A model generated the notes under the pieces. It did no database searches. It was not told the DNA's origin and worked only from the letters and a program-made list of their open reading frames with translations. 64,000 nucleotides of DNA from Gammaproteobacteria bacterium (GTDB lineage Bacteria; Pseudomonadota; Gammaproteobacteria; SZUA-140), in assembly GCA_016716465.1 (NCBI GenBank), contig JADJWH010000005.1, positions 186,001 through 250,000 of the forward strand. Reading direction: 5' to 3'. Below, piece by piece: positions 51,197-60,900 of the stretch (the stretch's first letter is position 1; the number at the start of each line of letters is the position of its first letter). A program made the translations under genes and the position numbers.

Positions 51197-52234
51197 TCAG
51201 AGCAGTCCTCTGTTGCGGATCTTGATGGTGGTGTTGAAGATGCGGCGCACACGCCGGTCAGCCGCCGTGGTTTCGGTATCGTTGTAGGTGTAGGTCTGGG
51301 CGGAGGACGAGATATTGTCTTCGCTGCGAATCAGCAGGCTGACGCGCACACTTACGACATCATTCCACGTGCCGACGTTGTTGGCCGTGACATAGCGGTT
51401 GGCAACACCGTCGTTATCGGTGTCTTCTCCGTAGAGAACCTGCATGTTTTCGACATCTTCGGCCAGCTCCTGTGCCTGTATGGCTCCGCCTGGCTGAGTC
51501 GACTGGCGGAACAGGGCGGGAGAGCCGCTGGCGCCGGTGCCGATGTAATAGACATTGGTGACCAGACGTCCCACCTGGGCATCGACGCCATAGAGCCGCG
51601 CCAGGCTGGAGCTGGCGTTACCTGGCGTCCAGGCCCCTCCGGTGGCATGGTTTAGGGTTACGCTGCCAGCGGCGCTGGTCTGGCTGGTCACCTGGAAGAC
51701 CGACGATTGCGTACAGTCGCTGACGATCATGATGTCGCCATTGGTGATGTTGCTGGTATCGGAGGCGAAGATCTGGGTCGAGGTCGAAGTCGCGGTCAGG
51801 TTGACCCCGTCATCTGCAAGTCCGCGCGTGATCAGCACGTCGCTTCCATTCACCACCTGGCCGGCGACCAGGGCGTTCAACCCCGGGCTCCAGGCCGCGC
51901 CGGTCCATTCATTGCCCTGGATTGCGGTCGCATAATCCCAGTTGAAGGATGTCGGGCTGCTGATTCCGGCCTCGATGTTTGCCGGAGTATCCCGGTAGCA
52001 GCCGCGGTAGCCGGCCATGCGCACGTCCTCGGTGATGAAGCCGACGGCGAAACGGCCGTTCTCCTGGACGCGGGACGTTGCCTCGAGCAGTCGGTAGGAC
52101 GTCTTGCTGCTGAGGAAGATCTGCACCACGCCGGCGAGCAGGATCAGGCTGATGGTGATCGCCACCATCAATTCGACCAGGCTCAGGCCCCGTTGACGGT
52201 GGATGGATGAGATATCGAATCGGGACGGAGTCAT
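51197..52234 (-). CDS. pilW: Type IV minor pilin-associated protein PilW
   Basis: This 345-residue protein carries a prepilin N-terminus (RQRG then LSLVELMVAITISLILLAGVVQIF) and the large globular domain of PilW. ENGRFAVGFITEDVRMAGYRGC is a conserved early segment. Its start overlaps the pilV stop (ATGA). Confidence 0.93.
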   Translation of the reverse strand: MTPSRFDISSIHRQRGLSLVELMVAITISLILLAGVVQIFLSSKTSYRLLEATSRVQENGRFAVGFITEDVRMAGYRGCYRDTPANIEAGISSPTSFNWDYATAIQGNEWTGAAWSPGLNALVAGQVVNGSDVLITRGLADDGVNLTATSTSTQIFASDTSNITNGDIMIVSDCTQSSVFQVTSQTSAAGSVTLNHATGGAWTPGNASSSLARLYGVDAQVGRLVTNVYYIGTGASGSPALFRQSTQPGGAIQAQELAEDVENMQVLYGEDTDNDGVANRYVTANNVGTWNDVVSVRVSLLIRSEDNISSSAQTYTYNDTETTAADRRVRRIFNTTIKIRNRGLL

Positions 52235-52704
52235 AACACGGTATCCACGGCTAGTGTCTTGGCGGCTTCCTCACCGCGGGTATCATCCCACTGGATCGTG
52301 ATCGTGAACGTACCGCCGTTGTTCGCGATCGCGCCGTCGCCTGCGGGCAGCGTATCCGCCAGTGACTGTTTCCATTCAAAGAGGTCGGCGTCCGCCATGG
52401 TTGCCGCGGAACAGTTCGCGCCGGTGCCCGTGCAGTCTTCCTCGCCGGGATCGTCGCCGAGATCGATGTCATAACCGCCCGCTTCGGCGACGGTGCGATT
52501 GGCGCGCATGCGGTCGACGATGTCGTTTGCCATGATGGTTGCCTGGGAGCGCTGGTAGGCGCTGAAGCTGTAACGCAGTCCGCCGAGCTGAAGTCCGGCC
52601 AGTCCCAGCAGGCCAATCGCCAGGATGATCACGGTGACCAGGACCTCGATCAGCGTGAAGCCGCGTTCCTTGCCGGCCGCTTTGTGATGTCGCAGTGTGA
52701 GCAT
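52231..52704 (-). CDS. pilV: Type IV minor pilin PilV
   Basis: The ATG at 52704 follows GAGGAGG and gives 157 residues, with prepilin motif ERG then FTLIEVLVTVIILAIGLLGLAGLQ, the PilV signature. The frame extends upstream to 52725, but that part covers the ribosome site. It overlaps pilW by 4 bases. Confidence 0.93.
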   Translation of the reverse strand: MLTLRHHKAAGKERGFTLIEVLVTVIILAIGLLGLAGLQLGGLRYSFSAYQRSQATIMANDIVDRMRANRTVAEAGGYDIDLGDDPGEEDCTGTGANCSAATMADADLFEWKQSLADTLPAGDGAIANNGGTFTITIQWDDTRGEEAAKTLAVDTVL

Positions 52705-52718
52705 CCTCGAATTCCTCC

Positions 52719-53204
52719 TCAACACTCGGGGTACGGCGTCAGGTTGTTCGGACGGCCGGTGGCGGTAATATCGATCTGCCGACCCTGGTCGCTGCCGTCC
52801 ATGCAGATCCCGATGGAGACCGCTGCGCCGCCGTTCAGGAACCCGGCCGCGGTGTACTGCACGCTGTCCGCCGTGCTGTCGATCGTCGGATGGCCCTTCA
52901 TGGCCGAAAAAACCTGGATCACCTCATTCGTGCCGTCATCCAGCACGATCCAGCCGTCGTCCCAGCTGTCGCCATTGCAGCTCGTCTGATTCGTGCTGGG
53001 GCACACCGTGACCGTGGCGCGCCGCTTGACGGCCTCGGAGCGTGCGATGTTGAACGCGGTCACCAGATTGTTGGCCTCCGCGGTCAGCCGGTTGTTCCGG
53101 ATCGTGGCGGTGAAGGACGGCACCGCCATGCCCAGGAGTATTCCGGCGATGACCAGCGTGAGCATCAGCTCGATCAGGGTGAAACCTGTATGTGTCTTTT
53201 TCAT
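52719..53204 (-). CDS. fimT: Type IV minor pilin FimT/FimU (GspH family)
   Basis: The ATG at 53204 gives 161 residues. The prepilin leader MKKTHTG precedes FTLIELMLTLVIAGILLGMAVPSF, and the GspH pattern NNLVTAFNIARSEAVKRRATVTVCPS follows. The end GRPNNLTPYPEC is typical of FimU/FimT. Pseudomonas has both fimT and fimU here; only one copy is seen. FimT-type pilins can bind DNA during uptake in some species, but I cannot tell which form this is. It is first in the minor pilin operon. Confidence 0.9.
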   Translation of the reverse strand: MKKTHTGFTLIELMLTLVIAGILLGMAVPSFTATIRNNRLTAEANNLVTAFNIARSEAVKRRATVTVCPSTNQTSCNGDSWDDGWIVLDDGTNEVIQVFSAMKGHPTIDSTADSVQYTAAGFLNGGAAVSIGICMDGSDQGRQIDITATGRPNNLTPYPEC

Positions 53205-53412
53205 GGCTACAGTGATATCACTCGCCCCGCAACGGGTCATTTGAATTCGGACGGACGGTTGCCATCGCCGGACGAACGGCTTTATTACTTGAATAATCAA
53301 TGAAATTCTCTCCGGTCGAGACCTTGCGTCCCTTTCATATCGGCCGCATTTGTGAAATATTTCATGTTCCGGTGCGGCGCCCGCGCTGGGGTGGAAAAGG
53401 GCAGGATTCTTA

Positions 53413-54492
53413 ATGGAATGCATCGTCGTAGGAGGCGGAATCATCGGGATGCTCAGCGCGCGCGAACTGGCGCGGGCGGGTTGCCGCGTACGCATCGTCG
53501 AGCGCAGTCTCCTCGGCGGCGAGTCGTCCTGGGCGGGTGGTGGCATCCTCTCGCCGCTCTATCCCTGGCGCCTGCCCGACCCGGCCACCGCGTTGGCGGC
53601 TTGGGGGCAGCGGCACTACCCGGGGCTGGCGCGCGAGCTGGCCGCGGATACCGGCATCGACCCGGAATGGGAACCCAGCGGCTTGCTCGTGCTGGATACC
53701 GGTGATGCCGAGGCGGCGATGGCGTGGGCAAAGCAACATCGCGCCGCGCTTGAACTGATCGATGATCCACGTCGGATCGCTGCGCTCGAACCCGCCTGCC
53801 GTCCGGTCGAGCGTGCATTGTGGCTTCCCGACATGGCGCAGATCCGCAACCCGCGGCTGATCCGCGCCATGCGCGCCGACCTTGAACGCCGCGGCGTCGA
53901 GTTGCATGAACAGACCGCCGTGACTGACATCCTCCAGCGTGAAGGTCGCATCGACGGCGTGCGCACGGAGCGCGAGACCCTGCGTGCCGACGTTGTCATC
54001 ATCGCCGCCGGCGCCTGGAGCGGGCGCGTGCTCGATACCTTGTCCATTCATATCGACGTCGCGCCGGTGCGCGGTCAGATGCTGCTCTATCGCGCCAGGC
54101 CCGGATTTCTCCGCCGCATCCTGCTCGCCGCGGGGCATTATGCAATCCCGCGCCGCGATGGTCTCGTCCTGGTCGGTAGCACGGTCGAGGACGCCGGGTT
54201 CGCCAAGGAGACCACGGCGGAGGCGCGCGCGGAACTTCAGCGCGCGGCCGAGTTGCTGGCGCCCGGCCTCGCCGAGTGCGAGATCGAGCACCACTGGTCC
54301 GGCCTGCGCCCCGGCACGCCGAGCGAGATACCTTATATAGGCGCTGTCCCCGAAGTGCGGGGCTTGTTTGTCAATGCCGGACATTTCCGCAATGGCCTAC
54401 TGCTCGCCCCGGCGAGCGCGCGGCTGATGGCGGATCTGGTGCTGGGTCGTAAGAGCGAGCTGAATCCGGCGGATTACTCGATCCTGCGCTAG
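53413..54492 (+). CDS. thiO: Glycine oxidase ThiO
   Basis: ThiO is an FAD enzyme that oxidises glycine to the imine used for the thiazole part of thiamine. The 359-residue protein has the N-terminal dinucleotide motif VVGGGIIGMLSARELARAG, the GESSWAGGGILSPLYPW segment, RGQMLLY and the C-terminal GHFRNGLLLAPASA signature. It is divergent from the minor pilin operon, as in Pseudomonas. Confidence 0.93.
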   Translation: MECIVVGGGIIGMLSARELARAGCRVRIVERSLLGGESSWAGGGILSPLYPWRLPDPATALAAWGQRHYPGLARELAADTGIDPEWEPSGLLVLDTGDAEAAMAWAKQHRAALELIDDPRRIAALEPACRPVERALWLPDMAQIRNPRLIRAMRADLERRGVELHEQTAVTDILQREGRIDGVRTERETLRADVVIIAAGAWSGRVLDTLSIHIDVAPVRGQMLLYRARPGFLRRILLAAGHYAIPRRDGLVLVGSTVEDAGFAKETTAEARAELQRAAELLAPGLAECEIEHHWSGLRPGTPSEIPYIGAVPEVRGLFVNAGHFRNGLLLAPASARLMADLVLGRKSELNPADYSILR

Positions 54493-54962
54493 TTCTTCAC
54501 CTCTAACTCAGATTATTGAACGTCAATGTCCTCGTTTTGCGGGGTTGTCAGGATGATCTGTGCGTTCAGCCCTGGTTGCCAGAGATATTCTGGCTCAGTC
54601 TCCTCAAATATTCTTAGACCGTCACGGTTAGGACTCATAGGTAATGGATCCAGGCGCAGAGTTGCGCCATAAATAGGCTCCACGCCCGGCCGCATCGGGC
54701 GAAGACATCCTCAAGGAATGAGGATGCAATGACAGGGAGTGTCATGTAATGGATCAGATCATCCTGATGGAGATCATTGTTCTGCATGCGCGTGTGTCAG
54801 CCCGGTAGCTCGGGCGTGCATCCGACACGCTGAAATCGCAGTCATCCGGTCCGGATAATCTTCGATCTCCGCTCCCCGTATCGCGCTTCCGCTAGTCCCG
54901 AATAAATTCCTCGGGATGGCGGAGGCATGGTAATCACCCAGGGAATCTGAACGGGGGGCGAG
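54493..54962. other. Intergenic region with tandem hairpins before the RHS gene
   Basis: About 470 bases without a convincing gene (a 60-codon minus frame at 54513-54695 looks non-coding). CATCCTCA / TGAGGATG (54706-54726, loop AGGAA) is a perfect 8-bp hairpin, followed directly by TGACA / TGTCA (54730-54744). The RHS gene's ribosome site GGGGGGCGAG ends just before its ATG. Confidence 0.5.
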
Positions 54963-57900
54963 ATGAGCGTGTCTGATCGTGGATCCAGCACCGGAATATG
55001 GATCGTTCTGTGTCTCGGGATTCTGATGATGAGTTCGCGCGCGTACGCAGCGATCTCCTTCAGCGGGATACAGCCGGACGACAACGTATCAATCACATCG
55101 ATCAAAACCGATTTCAACCCGTTCAACAACTATGAAACCTATGTGGTGACATTCTTCAATACTGGAAGCGCGCCGCTTCTCGGGCCTGCCTATCTTGCGA
55201 TCGAAGGTATTGCTCCCGCTGCCACCTCGGTGATCTGGCCGGGATCAGTCAGTGCGGAAGGGATTCCATTCCATCGTATCCTCGATCCGGTGCTCGCCCC
55301 CGGAGAGCGACATGCGCGCGTGGTGATCTTCAAGAAGCCGAAGAGAAACACCGCCCTGGTATTTTCTCCCCGGATTTATCGACCCGGGTCCGTGTCGCCA
55401 AATGCACCACCCGTGGCCGACGCCGGGCCGGACACCACGGCGCGTGTAGGCGAGACAGTCGTCCTGGATGGGACCGGTTCCACGGATGTGGACGGGGATC
55501 TGCTGAACTACCACTGGAGTTTCCTCGCCATCCCGCAGGGAAGCGCCGCTATGCTTTCAGGGGACGACGGGCCGACGCCGAGTTTCACGCTGGATGCCTT
55601 CGGTGACTATCGGCTGGAGTTGACCGTCAACGACGGACGGGCAGACAGCGTCCCAGACACGGTGAGGATATCGACGTTGAATTCGATCCCGGTAGCCCAC
55701 GCCGGGCCGGACCAGACCGTGTTTGTGGGTGATACAGTTCTGCTCGACGGAACCGGATCCAGCGATACGGATGGGGATCCATTGACTTATCAATGGGTTC
55801 TCTCGGCGCGTCCCGAGAACAGCGCCGCGGCACTGGATAATCCTTTCATCGAACGTCCTGCTTTCTACGTGGACCAGCCGGGGGCGTACGAGCTGGATCT
55901 CATCGTGGATGATGGAAGCCTGGTCAGCGTACCGGATCGTGTTGTGATCACCACGCAGAATTCCCGTCCAGTCGCAAGAGCCGGGAATGATATCGATGCC
56001 TTCACCGGCGACAGCATCACACTTGATGGTAGCGGTTCCACGGATGCCGATGCCGATGTCCTGGGTTATCAGTGGTCTCTCGTGGCCATGCCTTCGGATA
56101 GCAGTGCATTTATTCGCGATGGAAACTCGGAGTTCGCCGAACTGGTCGCGGATATTCCGGGTATCTATGTAGTTCAGCTGATCGTCAGCGATGGTCTCCT
56201 GGATAGTGATCCCGATACCGCGCAGATCAATGTGACCGAGGTTGTCATTCCGGACTCCGATGGCGATGGTCTCTCCGATATGGAGGAGCTTGAACTCGGA
56301 ACTGACCCGGGATCCCTCGATTCCGATGGCGACGGTCTCAGTGACGGTGATGAGGTCAATCTTCATCACACCGACCCGCTGAATGCGGATTCGGACGGTG
56401 ATGGGCTGTCGGATGGAGTAGAAGTCAGTCAATTTTTTACCAATCCACTTCAGACTGACACGGACGGAGACGGTTTCGAAGATGGCAGGGAAATCGCAGG
56501 AGGGAGCGACCCAAACCGGAGCGATGATATTCCGGGTGCGCGATTGCCCCCAGACCCGAGTGCAATAGCCTCTCCGCTCGATCCGACCGTGGCGACAAAT
56601 CTCTTCGAGTCCACCGAGTTTCTCTACGCCGGGAACAATCCTGTCCAGACCGGGATGTCCGCCGGCACCATCGAGCCTCGGAGGGCGGCGGTGCTTCGCG
56701 GTCTGGTCCTGGATCGTGGCAATAATTCGATTCCCGGTGTCGTAATTTCAGTGCGCTTGCACCCCGAATACGGTCAGACCCTGACCCGTACGGATGGCAT
56801 GTTCGATCTGGCGGTCAACGGCGGCGGCTATCTGACCATCGACTATCAGCGGGAAGGATATCTACCCGTGCAGCGTACGATAAGTGTTCCATGGCAGGTC
56901 TACACGGTGCTGCCTGATGTAGTAATGGTGCCTGTCGATTCCGCGGTCACAACGATCGATCTGGATCATTCCGTGATGCAGGTCGCGCGTGGTAACGAGG
57001 TGTCCGATCCCGACGGATTCAGACAGGCCACCCTGCTGTTCCTGCCGGGAACGGTAGCGGAATTGGTAATGCCGGACGGTTCAGTCCAGGCATTGGAGAC
57101 CATGAATGTACGGGCAACTGAATATTCGGTGGGGGAGAATGGACCCCAGGCCATGCCCGGGGAGCTGCCGCCGGCAAGCGGTTATACCTATGCAGTGGAT
57201 TTCAGTGTGGATGAGGCGATGGCGGCAGGCGCCGATAGCATTCGATTCAATCAGCCGGTGATGTCGTATGTGGAGAATTTTCTCGACTTCCCGGTCGGCT
57301 GGATCGTTCCCTCGGGATACTATGACAGGCACAAGGCCGCGTGGATAGCGTCCGGGAACGGATTGATCGTCCAAGTCCTCGCTGACGATAACGGCATGGC
57401 CAGTCTTGATGTGGATGGCAGTGGCGAGCCCGCCGATGCTTCTGTCCTGGCCGAGCTGGGTATCAGCCCCGAAGAACGGCAACAGCTCGCATCGTTGTAT
57501 TCCGCAGGGCAGAGTCTGTGGCGTGTCCCGGTTTCTCATTTCTCGCCCTGGGACTATAACTGGCCCTATGGGCCACCCGCAGACGTTGACTGGCCTGATG
57601 TCGAAATACTCGATGAAGGTTCGGAAAAGCTGGATGACCCGGAATGCCGGGGCGGTTCGATTATCGAATGCCAGAATCAGGTGCTGGGAGAGATGCTGGA
57701 TATCGCAGGTACTCCGTTTTCCCTGCATTACCGCAGTGATCGTGTCCCGGGCCGGACGACGGCGAACAGATTGCAAATACGGATCAGCGGCGATACGACA
57801 CCTTCCTCGCTGAGGAGAATTATTCTCCGCGTTCATGTGGGTGGCCGGCGCATTGAGAAGACCTATTCGCGCGCGACAAATCAGGTGGTGACCTTTACGT

Positions 57901-60900
57901 GGGATGGGTTGGATGTCTATGGTCGTCGCATGCAGGGCCTGCAGAATGCGTTTGTCCAAATCGAGTATGTCTTTCCGCTGATTTATTATCCGCCGACCCT
58001 CGAAGGTATGCGAGCCTTTGCCAGTTTACCCGGCGGCTTCAATGAGGCGCGTGCTCGCGAGCGTGGCGATGTTCGTACGAGTTATGCCAAATGGATGAAA
58101 CTGGCTCCGGCAGATACCTGGGACAGCCGGAGCCATGGTATGGGAGGGTGGACGCTTTCAGAGCACCACTTCTACGACCCGAATGGTCAGGTACTGCATA
58201 AGGGAAACGGCGAAAGGCGCAGTGCCGATAGCCGCTATCTGAATCTGAACCGTATTATTGTGCCTATGGCTGGCAACGGGGTTTCCGGGCATGGGGGTGA
58301 TGGGGGATCTGCGTTGACCGCCCAACTCACCAGTCCGCGGGACGTCGCGGTCGGGAATGATGGCAGTGTGTACATCGCCGATCCGTTCGACTATCGCGTT
58401 CGGCGTATCACGCCTGATGGGATCATTACCACCTATGCAGGTAATGGCAGTTCCGGCTTTAGCGGTGACAATGGGACGGCAACATCCGCGGAATTCGATG
58501 AGCCCTCACGGGTTGAGATCGGGGCGGACGGCTCACTGTATATCAGTGATACCGGCAACAATAGAATACGCCGAGTAGACGCCAACGGCAGCGTAACTAC
58601 AGTGGTTGGTTCTAGCGTGACTCCGAGTGATGGTTCTACTGTGTCAGGTTGCCCGGGTGAATTGAACCCAAGAACCGGTCGACCATCCGGTATCAGTGCC
58701 ACGGACGGATGTCTTGCCACGGATTTCATTCTGTTCTTCCCGGGCGCGATGGCGTTCGGGCCGGATGGGCGTATATACGTTTCGAGCCTCGGTACAGAGG
58801 GAAACAGGATCTTCGAGGTCACGCCTGACGGCCACGTCAGGTATTTCGCGGGTTCCGGCGAGCATGGCTATAACGGTGACGGGATACCGGCGTCGGAGGC
58901 ATGGCTGACGACTGTCGGTGATATGGTCGTTGCGCCCGATGGCAGCCTGATCTTCTCGGAGCCGAATAACCAACGCATCCGCCGTATCGATACCACCGGC
59001 ATCATACATACCTACGCAGGAACCGGGGAATTCGGATTTTCCGGCGACGGAGGGCCGGCAAACTCGGCAACGTTCCGAAACCCTGATGGACTGGCCCTGA
59101 ACGCGGATGGTGAATTGCTCATTGCTGACGCCACCAACCAGAGAATCCGCCGGGTTCGTTCCGACGGCACGATCATTACGATTGCCGGAAACGGGGAAAG
59201 CGGGTCTGTGTCAGATAACGGACTGCCGATCAACACAGCACTGACATCCGCGGGAAGTCTGGCAGTGGGTCCAGATGGAGATATCTATCTTCCGCAGCCG
59301 GATGACAGTCGTGTCTATGTCATCGCGGCATTGTATCCCCGCTTCAGCGGTGAGGATATCAGCATCCCATCGAGTGACGGCGGTGAAATCTACCAGTTCG
59401 ATCAGTATGGGCGTCACCTGGGTACGGTGAATGCCTATACGGGATCGCTCATTTACCGGTTCGACTACGACGGTGCGAACTATTTAACGCAGATCATAGA
59501 CGGTGACAATAATACAACGCTCATCGAGCGAAATCCGCTTGATCATGGCTTCGTCGCGATCGACAGCCCCGATAATCTCCGCACCACCGCGACTCTGGGC
59601 GGAGACGGCTATCTGGCGAGTATGACGAATCCGGCCGGGGAAACCTACGGGTTCTCCTATCTGCCCGGCGGGCTCCTGCAGAGGGTGACAGATCCACGCG
59701 GCAGTAGTTCACTGATGCAATATGATTCGTTCGGAAGGCTGGTACGCGATGAAGGTCCTTTGGGTGGGTATTGGGGCCTGTCCAGGAGTATCCTGCCCAA
59801 GGGGCATCGAGTGAATATGACGTCTGCGCTGGGGAAAACCACCATTTACCAGACGGAAGAGGTCGTCTTCAATCCCCTGGATGTGCTGGCGGTGGGTGGA
59901 GTGGTTAAAGGAATTACCTATCCAGACGGCACCCAGACAAGACGAACGACCTATAACGACGGCCGGGCGATTTCGATTGATACCGATGGAACCACAATAT
60001 CGACACGGTCGGGCCCCGACCCACGTCTTGGGATGCTGGCTCCGATCCTGACAAACCTTGCATCGGCGACGCCGTCTGGCCTGAGTTCGAGTACCAGTGT
60101 CCAGCGCACCATCATTCCCGCAACTGACCTTTTCGTGAGTGACGTCATCGACGTCAACGGGCGGATCTCGACCAGGACCTACGACGTGGCGGCGCAAAGC
60201 ATTTCTGTCACGAGTCCGGAAGCGCGCGCCATTCTGACGAAGGTGGATGATCAGGGGCGCATCCGGCAGAGGGACGTCAATGGACTCGACCCGATATCGT
60301 ATGAATATGATGCGCGCGGCCGGCTCGCAACGATCGTCCAGGGCGACGGAGTGGGCGCGCGGACGACCATCCTGTCTTATGATGCCAGCGGTTTCCTGGA
60401 TACGGTCACCGATACACTGGGGCGAGTCGCCGATTTCGATCACGATCCGGCGGGGCGCGTGACTCGTCAGACACTGCCCGACGGCCGCGTGATCGACTAC
60501 CGCTATGATCCGGGCGGAAATCTCGTATCGATTACCCCGCCGGGCCGGGAAGCACATCTGTTCGAATACACGGCGCTGAATCAGGAGGAGCAGTATGTCC
60601 CGCCGCATCTCCCGGGCGTCGACACCGTAACCCGTTATCGCTATAACCTGGACAAACAACTGACCCGGATCGAGCGTCCAGATGGTCAGTCGGTGACATT
60701 CGATTATGATTTCGGCGGACGGTTGAGTGTGCTCGGCTCGCCCCAGGGACAATATCTTTACGCTTACGCGTCCGAGACAGGCCGATTAAGCCAGCTCACG
60801 ACCCAGGAATCCCGCCTGGACTACACCTGGGACGGTTTCCTGCCGATGTCCGAGACGATGAGTGGAGACGTGAGCGGCGCGGTGAGTTATGTCTATGACA

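Noticed and set aside
54513..54695. 60-codon minus-strand frame downstream of thiO
   Set aside because: No ribosome site, no coding-like composition and no neighbour logic; treated as intergenic.
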